DNA of 64,000 bases from Mycobacterium bohemicum DSM 44277 (GCF_001053185.1 NZ_CSTD01000002.1:131577-195576); one strand, 5' to 3'. Counted from the stretch's first letter, positions 9,834 to 17,875 are shown. Notes: generated from the letters alone by a model not told the origin. Translations and numbers: made by a program.

Positions 9834-9920
9834 GGTGGCGTGGCAGAGCGGCCTAATGCACTCGCCTTGAAAGCGAGAGACGGCTAACACCGTCCGGGGG
9901 TTCAAATCCCTCCGCCACCG
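9834..9920 (+). tRNA. tRNA-Ser(UGA)
   Basis: The acceptor strands GGTGGCG (9834-9840) and CGCCACC (9913-9919) pair. The anticodon loop CTTGAAA gives UGA, and a long variable arm typical of tRNA-Ser precedes the T loop GGTTCAAATCC. CCA is not encoded. The 3' end lies only 7 bp from the expected stop of the convergent Rv2629-like gene. Confidence 0.96.
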
Positions 9921-9926
9921 CCGAGT

Positions 9927-10959
9927 TCAGCCCGCCGTGTCGTGCAGCGTGGGCGCGTAGCGCAGCACCGCCCCCGATTCCGTCGGCGGGGGCGATCCGC
10001 TCGTCGGTGCGCACCAGGGCCGCGCCGACGGAAATGGCGAACATCGGCAGCGCCTCGTCGGCCCGCAGCGTCTTGTCCGGAGCGGCGCCCTGCTCGGACA
10101 ACACGTTCGCGTCGGGCGCCACCGTCGTCATGCCCTCGTCGGTCACCACCGTCGCGTCGCCGATATCGCCGATGATCAGCGTCTCCACCGCGCCCTGGCG
10201 CAACGCCGAGCAGACCGCGCCCAGTCCCTCGGCCGCCAGGCCGGACCGCCGGCCGATCTCGGCGGCGAAGCGCTGCGCGGCGTCGTCTATGGTGCGCAAC
10301 TGGCGCTTGACGAACTCCTCCTCGATGCCGCGCTCGATCTCGCCGAGGTCGTGTCCGCTGTGCCGCGCGCCCACCTCGAGCGCCACCGCGCGGTCGCGCA
10401 ACCTCTCGGGCAGCGCGGCGAGCATGTCCGAGCGCGAGCGCACCTCGCCCACCACGAAGATCACCTCGATGGACTTGTCGTCGACGAGCTGGCTGACCCG
10501 GTCGGCGACGGTGCGATAGCCGCCGTCGACCGTTTCCGCGCGCAGCGTGCCGCCGATGTGGGTGGTGATGTCGCCGCCGCTGTGGTCGACGACGACCAGG
10601 ACGTAATCGGGGTGGTCAAAGCTCAGCTCGAGAATCGGTACCAGGTAAGGCAATTCGGACACGCGGACGACCATGGTGGCCGACGGGCGCGCCAGATGTT
10701 CGTTGATCAGCACACCACCCGCGCCGGCGATCACCGCGCGCCCGCTTCGCCCGATCGGCGGGCGCAGGCCGGTCACCGCGTCCGCGACCGCGTCGATCAC
10801 CGCTTGTTCGGCGCCCTGGTTTTCCAGGCCCTCGGTGATCGAGCGCAGCTTGAGTTCCAGCTGCGTCTCGGCGTCGTGGGTGTCGTGGGAGTCGTCGAAG
10901 TAGACCGAAGCGAACGGGCCCGGTGCGCCCAGCATCTTGCGGAAGCGTTCAGAATCCAT
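9927..10959 (-). CDS. Rv2629-like eRF1-fold family protein with a 3'-end frameshift
   Basis: From ATG 10959 the protein opens with GPFASVYFDDSHDTHDAE and contains FAAEIGRRSGLAAEGL and VETLIIGDIGDATVV, all strongly like M. tuberculosis Rv2629, a DosR-regulon protein with an eRF1/Pelota-like fold and no settled function. Near the end, after IAPADGIG, a run of five G (C on the plus strand, 9971-9975) shifts the frame. Without one G the protein would end RYAPTLHDTAG at a TGA (9927-9929), matching the family end. As given, the frame instead runs antisense through tRNA-Ser to 9853. This is either a real slip mutation or a base error. Confidence 0.8.
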
Positions 10960-11006
10960 GTCTTGATGGTTGCCCGACGAACCCGGGCACAAACCCTCTT
11001 GGTTCC

Positions 11007-11198
11007 CTAGTAGCTGCGGTCGCCTTCGCTGTCGTCGAAGAAGTGCCACTCGCCGTCTTCCTCGACCTCCATGCGCCAGCCGAGCTCGTTGCCCTCGACC
11101 GCCTCGTCGGCGAACCAGGCGTGTGCCTTGTCGGCGCTTGCGATGTCCTTGGTGGCGACCACGTCGCCCTGCGGGTTGAGCACTCGGTATGTAGCCAT
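11007..11198 (-). CDS. Small conserved acidic protein of unknown function
   Basis: A 63-residue protein from ATG 11198 to the stop at 11007. It begins ATYRVLNPQGDVVATKDI and has an Asp/Glu-rich tail with WRMEVEEDGEWHFFDD. It has no signal peptide or membrane segment. The size and the alternating charged/aromatic pattern suggest a compact single-domain cytosolic protein. It lies 29 bp from the lipE stop on the same strand and 47 bp ahead of the Rv2629-like gene, so it may be co-transcribed with both. No function is recognised. It is missed if only the longest frame (start 11798, inside lipE) is taken. Confidence 0.7.
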   Translation of the reverse strand: MATYRVLNPQGDVVATKDIASADKAHAWFADEAVEGNELGWRMEVEEDGEWHFFDDSEGDRSY

Positions 11199-11227
11199 GC
11201 CCGCAGTGTTCCCGGCCCCGGGCGGCC

Positions 11228-12463
11228 TCAACCGGTCGGAATCTCGGCGGCGATCGTGTCCATCAGGGCGGTGTAGCGCTTCAACTCCGGATCGCGACCG
11301 GGCTTGCCGCTGCTGATCAGCCCGGCGGCCAGCCCGCGCGGCGGGTCGGCCCAGATGGCGATGTTGGCCAGGCCGAGGTTGCCGAACGCGTCGGGGGCGT
11401 TGCGCCCGAACGGTCCCCACCGGTTTGTGCCCAGCATGTACCCGGTGCCCCAGCGGGCCGGCATCAGTCCGACCGCGAAATCCGGCCGCAATTGCCGGGA
11501 TTGGGCCACCGCGGCGCGCATCGTCTCGGGCCTCAACACCCGCACGCCGTCGAGTTCGCCGCCGCGGCGCCAGATTTCGGCGAACCGCGACAGTTCGTTG
11601 GCGGTCGACACGGTGTTCGATGACGGGACGATCGTGGTGAGGAACTTGGCCGTGTTGGTGTACGGGATGATCTCGTGCACGGTTCCGCCGATCGCCTTGC
11701 GGAAGATCTGCGCGATCAGCGGCGGCAACGGCAAGCCGGTGGGATGGCTCGGGGCGACGAGCGGGACGTCTTCTTTGGCCACGCCGAAGTTCGTCCACCG
11801 GAAGCCCAGCGGGTCGAGGATCTCCGCGGCGAGGATCTCGCGAATCTCCTTGCCGGTGGCCGCGTAGACGATCTCGCGCATCAGCGGTCCCCAGGTCAGC
11901 GCGTGGTAGATGTGCATCAGACCCGGGCGATACAGCGGCCGCAGCTCGCCGAGCTTTTGCTGGGCGTACTCGTGGTCGTCGGCGCGGTTGAGGTCCGGTT
12001 TGGGCCCGGTGGGGAAGGGCAGCCCGGCGCTGTGGGTCAGCACGTGCCGGATCGTGATCCGGTCCTTGCCGTGACTGGTGAACGTCGGGATGTATTCGCA
12101 GACGCGGTCGTCCAGCGCGAAGACGCCGCGCTCGACGAGCATGTGCACGACCGTCGCGGTGGTTCCCTTGGACGCCGAGTACACGCAGTAGGGCGTGTCC
12201 GTGGTGACCAGGACCTGCTCGGCGTCCGGTGGGTCGGTCGGGGCGTTGCCCCAGCCGTGGCCGATCGCCCGGTTGAGCACGACGCGGCCGTTGCGCCGCA
12301 GGCAGAGCTGGATCGCCGGATGGAAGCCCGCCTGGTACCAGTGCTCGGCGGCCCGCCAGATGCGGTCGACGGCGGCGCTGCCGACCTCCGAGTGGTCCTC
12401 GTCGCCGATCGCGGTCACGGCGGCCAGGTCGGCGGGGACGCGGATTCTCCCGTCTGGAGTCAT
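11228..12463 (-). CDS. lipE: Beta-lactamase-fold esterase/lipase LipE
   Basis: A 411-residue serine hydrolase of the class C beta-lactamase/esterase group. The catalytic SxxK is SASK (near residue 98, YCVYSASKGTT), and a Tyr in HIYHALTWG about 90 residues later fits the second motif. There is no signal peptide, so it probably acts in the cytoplasm. LipE (Rv3775) is one of the mycobacterial lip esterases, presumed to hydrolyse short- to medium-chain esters; it also resembles esterases used in sterol or lipid breakdown. The ATG start at 12463 gives the expected length. It lies upstream of the 63-residue small protein on the same strand. Confidence 0.88.
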   Translation of the reverse strand: MTPDGRIRVPADLAAVTAIGDEDHSEVGSAAVDRIWRAAEHWYQAGFHPAIQLCLRRNGRVVLNRAIGHGWGNAPTDPPDAEQVLVTTDTPYCVYSASKGTTATVVHMLVERGVFALDDRVCEYIPTFTSHGKDRITIRHVLTHSAGLPFPTGPKPDLNRADDHEYAQQKLGELRPLYRPGLMHIYHALTWGPLMREIVYAATGKEIREILAAEILDPLGFRWTNFGVAKEDVPLVAPSHPTGLPLPPLIAQIFRKAIGGTVHEIIPYTNTAKFLTTIVPSSNTVSTANELSRFAEIWRRGGELDGVRVLRPETMRAAVAQSRQLRPDFAVGLMPARWGTGYMLGTNRWGPFGRNAPDAFGNLGLANIAIWADPPRGLAAGLISSGKPGRDPELKRYTALMDTIAAEIPTG

Positions 12464-12540
12464 TGAGCGCCGCTCCTCCTCATCGCTTCGCTCTGCATCG
12501 TCGCGGCGCGTGTCATATTCACCACCCCAGCGAGGGTACG
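12464..12540. repeat. Intergenic palindromic motif upstream of lipE
   Basis: The stretch begins GAGCGCCGCTCCTCCTCATC and continues through GCTTCGCTCTGCATCGTC to GCGGCGCG, with complementary GCGCCGC and GCGGCGC ends around the lipE start. Very similar strings recur near start codons in other mycobacterial genomes as I recall them, so it may be a dispersed intergenic repeat or a 5' leader hairpin. The family assignment is from memory and untested. Confidence 0.35.
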
Positions 12541-12553
12541 TGCCGCCACCGGC

Positions 12554-13378
12554 CTACTCGCCGGTGAACTGCGGCGGCCGCTTGGCGAAGGTCGCGGTGA
12601 TCCCCTCGGTGAGGTCCTTGGACGGCAGGAACGCCGAGTTCCAGGCCGCGACGTAGCGCAGGCTCTCGGAGACCGCCGCGATGCGCTGCTGGTCGAGGAC
12701 GTCCTTGACGCCGTGCACCGCCAGGGGCGAGTTGGCGGCGATCTCGGCCGCGGTGGCGTGGGCGGCGGCCAGCGTGGCCTCGGCGTCGGCGTAGACGTCG
12801 TTGACCAGACCGATCTTCTCGGCGCGGGCGGCGTCGATGTCCCTGCCCGTCAGCGCGAGTTCGCGCAGGTGCCCGTCGTTGAGGATCAGCGGCAGCCGGG
12901 CGAGGCTGCCGACGTCGGCCACGATGGCCAGCCTGACCTCGCGGACGGAGAACTTCGCGTCGGCGCTGGCGTAGCGGATGTCGACGGCGGAGATCAGGTC
13001 GACGCCGCCGCCGATGCACCAGCCGTGCACCGCGGCGATGGTGGGCGTGCGGCAGTCGGCGACCGCGCTGATCGCGTTCTGCATGCGTTTGAGTTCGGCG
13101 TGGAATTTCAGGCGCGGGCCGGCCAGCGCGCCGTCGGCCATCGTCGGCGCCAGCGTCCCGCCCATGGCCGGCAGGTCAAGGCCGTAGCTGAAGTTCTTGC
13201 CCGACCCCGTGATGACGATGGCGCGCACGTCGCGGTCGGCGTCCAACTCGGCGAAGACGTCCGGCATCTCGGCCCAGAACGCGGGTCCCATCGCGTTGCC
13301 CTTGCCCGGTCCGATCAGCGTGACCTGCGCGATCTGGTCCTTGACGTCGACGGTGACGGATTCGTATGTGTCGCCCAT
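12554..13378 (-). CDS. echA21: EchA21, crotonase-family protein with dienoyl-CoA isomerase catalytic residues
   Basis: A 274-residue enoyl-CoA hydratase/isomerase superfamily protein. The oxyanion loop is SYGLDLPAM near residue 64. The acidic residues are D127 (GGGVDLIS), E147 (VREV) and D155 (ADVG). Their spacing (20 and 8) is the same as the D176/E196/D204 triad of mammalian delta(3,5)-delta(2,4)-dienoyl-CoA isomerase, and the local motifs match it better than hydratases, which have two Glu. It therefore probably moves double bonds during breakdown of unsaturated or sterol-derived acyl-CoAs. The gene is the Rv3774 counterpart and is divergent from the TIGR03086 gene, 23 bp away. Confidence 0.88.
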   Translation of the reverse strand: MGDTYESVTVDVKDQIAQVTLIGPGKGNAMGPAFWAEMPDVFAELDADRDVRAIVITGSGKNFSYGLDLPAMGGTLAPTMADGALAGPRLKFHAELKRMQNAISAVADCRTPTIAAVHGWCIGGGVDLISAVDIRYASADAKFSVREVRLAIVADVGSLARLPLILNDGHLRELALTGRDIDAARAEKIGLVNDVYADAEATLAAAHATAAEIAANSPLAVHGVKDVLDQQRIAAVSESLRYVAAWNSAFLPSKDLTEGITATFAKRPPQFTGE

Positions 13379-13401
13379 ATCGAGAACGTAGCGTGGCGCC
13401 T

Positions 13402-13986
13402 ATGTCTCCCGATTTGCGACCCGGACCTCATTCCCGGCCGACCGACGAGTTGCATAGCGCCGAAGACACGCTGGGCGTGTTGCAGCGCGTCCTGCACCCG
13501 ATCGCCGCGGACGACATGTCCCGCCAGACGCCGTGTGCGGAGTTCGACGTGTCGGCGCTGACCGGTCACCTGCTGAAGTCGATCGCGGCGCTGGGCGGCA
13601 TGGTCGGCGCCGAGATACCCGAGCGCGACGCAGGCGATTCGGCGGAGCGCCAGGTCGTCGTCGCGGCGCGCCCGGCGCTCGATGCGTGGCACCGTCACGG
13701 GCTGGACGGGTCGGTGCCGTTCGGCAGGGGCGAGATGCCCGCCAAGGACGCGTGCGCCATCCTGTCGCTCGAATTCCTGGTCCACGCATGGGATTACGCC
13801 GTCGCGGTCGGCCACGAGATCAACGCCCCGGAGCCGCTGTCGGAATACGTGCTGGAACTGGCTCGTCGAGTCATCCGGCCCGAGGTGCGCGGCGGCGCGG
13901 GTTTCGACGACCCGGTCGACGTGCCCGCGGACGCGGGGGCCCTCGAGCAGTTGGTCGCGTTCACCGGCCGCAACCCGCTCAGGTAG
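13402..13986 (+). CDS. TIGR03086/mycothiol-dependent maleylpyruvate isomerase-like protein (Rv3773c-like)
   Basis: A 194-residue all-helical DinB-like protein. The N-terminal part has MSRQTPCAEFDVSALTGHLL, the typical W/F-x-V-x-x-L-x-x-H helix of mycothiol-dependent metal enzymes, and EFLVHAWDYAVAVG near residue 123 supplies the second HAWD signature. Such proteins usually bind a divalent metal with three His and act in mycothiol-linked detoxification or as family members of unknown role. ATG 13402 is chosen over an upstream ATG at 13366 that would overlap the echA21 promoter region. It corresponds to Rv3773c. Confidence 0.8.
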   Translation: MSPDLRPGPHSRPTDELHSAEDTLGVLQRVLHPIAADDMSRQTPCAEFDVSALTGHLLKSIAALGGMVGAEIPERDAGDSAERQVVVAARPALDAWHRHGLDGSVPFGRGEMPAKDACAILSLEFLVHAWDYAVAVGHEINAPEPLSEYVLELARRVIRPEVRGGAGFDDPVDVPADAGALEQLVAFTGRNPLR

Positions 13987-14013
13987 GGGCGCGGCCCCAC
14001 TGTCCGCGCCGAT

Positions 14014-14061
14014 CGTGAAGCTGGTTTCACGCTGGACGCCGAACGTGAAGCTGGCTTCACG
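14014..14061. terminator. Tandem pair of perfect hairpins between convergent genes
   Basis: Two 18-bp units 30 bp apart, CGTGAAGCTGGTTTCACG (14014-14031) and CGTGAAGCTGGCTTCACG (14044-14061), each fold on CGTGAA/TTCACG arms. They lie between the stops of the TIGR03086 gene and the convergent GXWXG gene. No T run follows, as is common for mycobacterial hairpin terminators. Confidence 0.55.
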
Positions 14062-14076
14062 CGCGAGCCGGGCGGG

Positions 14077-14538
14077 TTAGACCCGTTCCAGGTAGAAGTA
14101 GTAGTACTTGCCGCCATCCAAGACGCCCTTGCCGTTCATGATGCCCATCACCGCGTCGTCGTCGATCTTCTTGAAGTGGTCGTGCACCGGCTGGCCGTCA
14201 TAGACCATCGTGGCGGTCACCTCGCCGCGGAAGCCTTCCAGCCACAGGCTGGCCTCGCCCTTGCCCATCGCCACGTTGGAGAACTTGTTCCCGTCGGCGT
14301 CCACGCAGACCAGCGGCTGCACGTCGGCGGCCGAGGAGAAGGTCTTGCCGAACCATCCGGCCTTCTCCAGTTGGCCGTTCATCTTGTGGCCGGTGCGAAA
14401 CTCCCCGCCCTTCCACTCCCCGAGCATGCCCTCGATGGTCGCCGGCTCCAATGACGCCCAGAAGTCGTCCAGCTCCGCGTCGGGGATCTCCCCGTCGCGT
14501 TCCTTGAATTCGTCGAACTTCTTGCGGGCCAAGCTCAT
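14077..14538 (-). CDS. GXWXG/DUF4334-domain protein
   Basis: A 153-residue soluble protein with MLGEWKGGEFRTGH (the GxWxG N-terminal motif) and a C-terminal half ending MGIMNGKGVLDGGKYYYFYLERV, the typical DUF4334 end. These domains form a lipocalin-like barrel of unknown ligand. It has no signal peptide or membrane segment. Its start overlaps the hisC2 stop by 4 bp (ATGA), so it is translated with the aminotransferase. Function is not known; the coupling to hisC2 may be only positional. Confidence 0.8.
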   Translation of the reverse strand: MSLARKKFDEFKERDGEIPDAELDDFWASLEPATIEGMLGEWKGGEFRTGHKMNGQLEKAGWFGKTFSSAADVQPLVCVDADGNKFSNVAMGKGEASLWLEGFRGEVTATMVYDGQPVHDHFKKIDDDAVMGIMNGKGVLDGGKYYYFYLERV

Positions 14539-15611
14539 TGATCACTCCTTTGGGTGCGGGCAATCCAGTCACGGGCGAATCGAAGCAGGGCGTCGTTCTC
14601 CTCCGCGGCGCCGACGGTGACCCGTACGCCGTCGGGGGCGAACGGGCGCACCACGATCCGCGCGGCCGCGGCGTCCCGGACGAACTCCATGGTGCGGGTT
14701 CCCAGCGGCAACCAGACGAAATTCGCCTGGCTGGGCGGCAGCGGGTAGCCGGCGTCGCGCAGCCCGGCGACGACGCGGGCGCGCTCGGCCACCACGGCGT
14801 CGGTGCGGGCCAGCAGCTCGTCGGAGGCGTCCAGCGAGGCGATCGCGGCGGCCTGCGAGACGCTGGTCACCGAGAACGGCACGTAGACCTTGTCCAGCGC
14901 GGTGATCAGCTCCGGTTGGCCGACCGCGTAGCCGACGCGCAGGCCGGCCAGCCCATACGCCTTCGAAAAGGTCCGCAGCACAACGACGTTGCCGCGGTCG
15001 AGGGCCATTTCCAGGCTGCGGGGCGCCATGCCGTCGCGCACGTACTCGATGTAGGCCTCGTCGATGGCGACCAGGATGTGCGGCGGCACGGCGTCGACGA
15101 AGCGTGCCAGCGCGTCCGGGTCCACGACGGTGGACGTCGGATTGTTGGGGTTGCAGACGAAGATCAGCCGCGTGCGTTCGGTGATCGCGGCGAACATCGC
15201 GTCCAGGTCGTAGGTGTGGTCGGTCAGCGGCACCTTGACGGCGGCCGCCCCGGCGGTCTGCACCTGCGGCGGGTACAGCTCGAAGCTGTGCCAGCCGAAG
15301 ATCACCTCGTCGCCGACCGAGGCGGTGATCTGGACGAGCTGCTGGCACAGGCTGACCGAGCCGCAGCCCACCGCGACGTGTTCGGGCGCGAAGTCCGGGC
15401 CCAGGTGCGCGGCCAGCGCCGCCTTGAGGTGCACGCAGCCGTTGTCGGGGTAGCGGTTGATCTCGTCGGTGGCCTTCTCGATGGCCGCCCGGACGCTGGG
15501 CAGCGGTCCGGACACCGTCTCGTTGCTGGCCAGTTTGACCGAGCCCGGCACCGTCTTGCCGGGGACGTACACCGGCAGCCCCTCAAGTTCGGGGCGCAGG
15601 CGGGCGGTCAC
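14535..15611 (-). CDS. hisC2: Histidinol-phosphate/aromatic aminotransferase HisC2 (Pat)
   Basis: A 358-residue class I/II PLP aminotransferase beginning at GTG 15611. The Schiff-base lysine is in TFSKAYGLAGLRVGY (near residue 215). CNPNNPTST (the cofactor-site Asn loop) and the Asp in AIDEAYIEY are also present. HisC2 (Rv3772) belongs to the HisC-like group; the M. tuberculosis enzyme is best described as an aromatic aminotransferase, making phenylalanine and tyrosine from phenylpyruvate-type acids. This agrees with tyrA lying in the same broader region. It is transcribed away from the tRNA pair and overlaps the next gene. Confidence 0.9.
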   Translation of the reverse strand: MTARLRPELEGLPVYVPGKTVPGSVKLASNETVSGPLPSVRAAIEKATDEINRYPDNGCVHLKAALAAHLGPDFAPEHVAVGCGSVSLCQQLVQITASVGDEVIFGWHSFELYPPQVQTAGAAAVKVPLTDHTYDLDAMFAAITERTRLIFVCNPNNPTSTVVDPDALARFVDAVPPHILVAIDEAYIEYVRDGMAPRSLEMALDRGNVVVLRTFSKAYGLAGLRVGYAVGQPELITALDKVYVPFSVTSVSQAAAIASLDASDELLARTDAVVAERARVVAGLRDAGYPLPPSQANFVWLPLGTRTMEFVRDAAAARIVVRPFAPDGVRVTVGAAEENDALLRFARDWIARTQRSDQ

Positions 15612-15698
15612 TTCGACAGCATATGTCGGCGCTGTGTACGCTATGCCTCCGGCGGTTTCGGGAGACCGGGAAGGGGTCGGGTACCCTCAAAGGCCGAT

Positions 15699-15787
15699 GG
15701 AGGCGTGCCAGAGCGGCCGAATGGGGCTCACTGCTAATGAGTTGTCCCCCTCAAAGGGGACCGGAGGTTCAAATCCTCTCGCCTCCG
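15699..15787 (+). tRNA. tRNA-Ser(GCU)
   Basis: Acceptor strands GGAGGCG (15699-15705) and CGCCTCC (15780-15786) pair. The anticodon within CACTGCTAATG is GCU. A long variable arm (CCCCTCAAAGGGG) marks a class II serine tRNA, and the T loop is GGTTCAAATCC. CCA is not encoded. Confidence 0.96.
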
Positions 15788-15821
15788 CTGCGTTCCCCTC
15801 GGGGAGCACAACTGAACACAG

Positions 15822-15894
15822 GCGCCCGTAGCTCAACGGATAGAGCATCTGACTACGGATCAGAAGGTTAGGGGTTCGAATCCCTTCGGGCGCG
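15822..15894 (+). tRNA. tRNA-Arg(ACG), intact copy and integration target
   Basis: Acceptor strands GCGCCCG (15822-15828) and CGGGCGC (15887-15893) pair. The anticodon stem-loop TCTGA-CTACGGA-TCAGA gives ACG, and the T arm is AGGGGTTCGAATCCCTT. The 3' half (from 15848) is repeated exactly at 38548-38597, so the integrated element rebuilds a complete tRNA at this end. Confidence 0.97.
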
Positions 15895-15897
15895 CTT
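15848..15897 (+). other. attL core of the integrated element (tRNA-Arg 3' half)
   Basis: Fifty bases, from the anticodon stem TCTGACTACGG to the end CGGGCGCGCTT, are identical to 38548-38597. The flanking bases differ at once on both sides (GAGCA versus CCGTT before it). This is the direct repeat expected from site-specific integration by a tyrosine recombinase into a tRNA gene. Confidence 0.92.
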
Positions 15898-15926
15898 ATT
15901 ACCAGCGGAAATACGTTGCCGTGTCA

Positions 15927-16025
15927 TCAGGCGCCGGCTGAGTTGTCACGGATTGTCACAACTCGTGCCAAACTCTGCGCGCCGCCGGCGAGCGCGTTGG
16001 GCTTCGAGTGCACATAGGTTCGCGC
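15927..16025 (-). pseudogene. C-terminal remnant of a tRNA-Arg tyrosine integrase (older element)
   Basis: The last 31 codons (RTYVHSKPNALAGGAQSL... ending DNSAGA) match the C-terminus of the intact integrase at 18995-20197 with three substitutions. They include the catalytic Tyr in RTYVHS. Homology stops sharply near 16025, and the rest of the gene is gone. The non-coding bases between the att core and the stop (15898-15926) are also similar to those beside the intact integrase. This marks the left end of an earlier integrant at the same tRNA. Confidence 0.88.
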
Positions 16026-16189
16026 TGGCCGCGCTGCGGGGTCCAACCTCCCACGCCAACATGGACCCGATCCAAGAGTCGTAGCGCGCTGCGATTGTCG
16101 CGCTATCGTCCGCACCGATGGGCGTGGTGGCCCCGGGTGTCCAAGAAGAGTGCTAGGTGATTACCTGCGCCGTAGCCCTCGGCGGCACA

Positions 16190-17167
16190 TCAGGTTTGAG
16201 TTCCCGAAGTTGCTTCCCAGGCCCTCAGGTTGAAGTTCGGCTCGTCGAGCAGCTGCACGTATTCCCGACCGAGGATGGTTACCGTCGGCAGATCCCAGAG
16301 AATCGCGGTCGGGTCGGGGTAGACGCCGGGCGGCCAGGCGAGCTGGGTTCGCCAAAAGACCGCGGTCATCCACCAGGCCGCCAAGGTTGGCCCTTGGTTG
16401 TCGTCGGAGTCCAATCCCAGTGACGTGATGCCGAGCAGGTTGTTATTGATGTCGAGCACTGCGCCGCCACTCATCCCGCCGAGTGAGCCGCTGAAGACCT
16501 CGAGCGTCGGAAACGGCGCGAGGACAGAATCGTGAATTGGGTAGCTGAGTTCTCCTGCATCCCCCTTCGATACGTACGTCATGCCGCCCAACTTCACGGG
16601 GTCCTCGAGCGTTTCCGCCGGGACGAACTCGTCGAATCGAAAGCCCACCACGCTGACCATTTCGCCGGGTGGCGGAACTCGAGTGACGAGAGGCATCACT
16701 TTAAAATTGCGGCCATTGTCGAATTTCGACACCAGCTTGAGACACAAGAGCTGCAGGTCCCCGGCGCCGCTGCTATCCGAGCTCGCCGCGTAGCACTCCC
16801 AAATGTCGGCTAAGCCGCCTGGGCGCACACCGAAGCAGTACAGCACCGCCTCGCCACCGATCAGGGCCTGCAAGTGATCGGTGAAGACATGCTTGGCCGA
16901 CAACGCAAGCCCCATGCCGATCATGACTGCCGTTCCCTCGACTACGAACGTGTCGCCGTACTTGAAGCAGACGGCGAGCAGCGAGCCGTCGAAAATCTCC
17001 CAGTTGTTGACGTTCACTGGCGCGGCCCCGGCCTGCGCAAAACCGACATTCAGGGGCGAGACGGTGAATGTCGTCCCCGAAGGTTGAGCACCGTTGGTTA
17101 CGACCTCGGCAAGGTGGAACTTTTGCTCGGGACTGTCGGTCACCGGCGCGAGTTTAACGGTGTTCAT
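16190..17167 (-). CDS. Trypsin-like serine protease domain protein
   Basis: A 325-residue protein with the chymotrypsin-fold catalytic pattern. The His is in ALSAKHVFTD (near residue 94), a candidate Asp is in GAGDLQLLCL (near 138), and the Ser is in GSLGGMSGGAVLD (near 235), the GxSGG motif. There is no signal peptide, so it probably acts in the cytoplasm, as do trypsin-like domains found in bacterial defence and conflict proteins. It is single-domain here, with about 60 unassigned N-terminal residues. It lies in the older integrated remnant, divergent from a membrane-anchored coiled-coil gene. Substrate and role are unknown. Confidence 0.72.
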   Translation of the reverse strand: MNTVKLAPVTDSPEQKFHLAEVVTNGAQPSGTTFTVSPLNVGFAQAGAAPVNVNNWEIFDGSLLAVCFKYGDTFVVEGTAVMIGMGLALSAKHVFTDHLQALIGGEAVLYCFGVRPGGLADIWECYAASSDSSGAGDLQLLCLKLVSKFDNGRNFKVMPLVTRVPPPGEMVSVVGFRFDEFVPAETLEDPVKLGGMTYVSKGDAGELSYPIHDSVLAPFPTLEVFSGSLGGMSGGAVLDINNNLLGITSLGLDSDDNQGPTLAAWWMTAVFWRTQLAWPPGVYPDPTAILWDLPTVTILGREYVQLLDEPNFNLRAWEATSGTQT

Positions 17168-17240
17168 GTGCGCGATTCGTACACACAGTGATCGGTTGAC
17201 GCGCTACAGCGCGGCCGGTCAACGCTCTACGCTCTGCGGT

Positions 17241-17777
17241 GTGAACGCGGCGAATTGGATCAGCCTGGGCAGCTTTGTTGCGGCGACAGTCTCCGCGGCT
17301 GTCGCGTTTTTGCAGGCGAAGCGGGCCTCGGCGTCCAAGGGCGCTGCCGAGCAGCACGAGGCCAGGGCCGAACAGTATGCCGGCCGGGCAACCAAGGCGG
17401 CCGAGGAGGCCGCAGCCTGGCAGCGCCAAGCGGCCGAGGCGGCCCAGCGGTCAGCTGATGCCCTCGAGGCGCAGAACCGGCTGGTCGAGGACCAGGCCGA
17501 GGAGGCTGAGGGTGTCCCCTGGGAGATCAGGTTCCGCGAAGGCTCTTTGTTTGACGTCTGGAACATCACCAACACCACCAAGTTCGGCGTACGCATCGAG
17601 GGTGGGGGCGTTCTACGGCCCAAGTCCGTTGATCGCATCGACGGCCGCAGTTCGGTCGACTTTTTCGGCACTAGTCACATGGGCGGAAGCGACCAGGTCG
17701 AGGTCACCTGGCACCGCCGCGAGGATCTCTCAGACGAGCCTCGGCAGTGGCGGGGCAACAAGCCGCCGAAGCTATGA
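17241..17777 (+). CDS. Unknown protein with N-terminal membrane anchor and coiled coil
   Basis: From GTG 17241 the protein has 178 residues. A hydrophobic helix occupies residues ~5-22 (WISLGSFVAATVSAAVAFLQ). It is followed by an Ala/Glu/Gln-rich coiled coil (residues ~25-88) and a C-terminal beta-rich region (RFREGSLFDVWNITNTTKFG onward). An open frame extends upstream to 17094, but that part overlaps the divergent protease gene start and is not protein-like. The layout, an anchor plus coiled coil plus small beta domain, recurs in mobile-element cargo, but no family is recognised. It is followed by a bidirectional hairpin terminator. Confidence 0.6.
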   Translation: MNAANWISLGSFVAATVSAAVAFLQAKRASASKGAAEQHEARAEQYAGRATKAAEEAAAWQRQAAEAAQRSADALEAQNRLVEDQAEEAEGVPWEIRFREGSLFDVWNITNTTKFGVRIEGGGVLRPKSVDRIDGRSSVDFFGTSHMGGSDQVEVTWHRREDLSDEPRQWRGNKPPKL

Positions 17778-17824
17778 TGCGGGTCTAGCGCGAACCCTCG
17801 GGTCTGCCATGAATCGTGAGATGA

Positions 17825-17862
17825 GAGCGCCCCCGGCGGGCGCACCGACCGCCGAGGGCGCT
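17825..17862. terminator. Bidirectional hairpin terminator in the first element
   Basis: AGCGCCCCCGGCGG (17825-17838) pairs with CCGCCGAGGGCGCT (17849-17862) with one mismatch and a ten-base loop, followed by TTA. It lies between the stop of the coiled-coil gene (17777) and the stop of a convergent small gene (17876). Confidence 0.7.
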
Positions 17863-17875
17863 TTACCCGTTGCTG

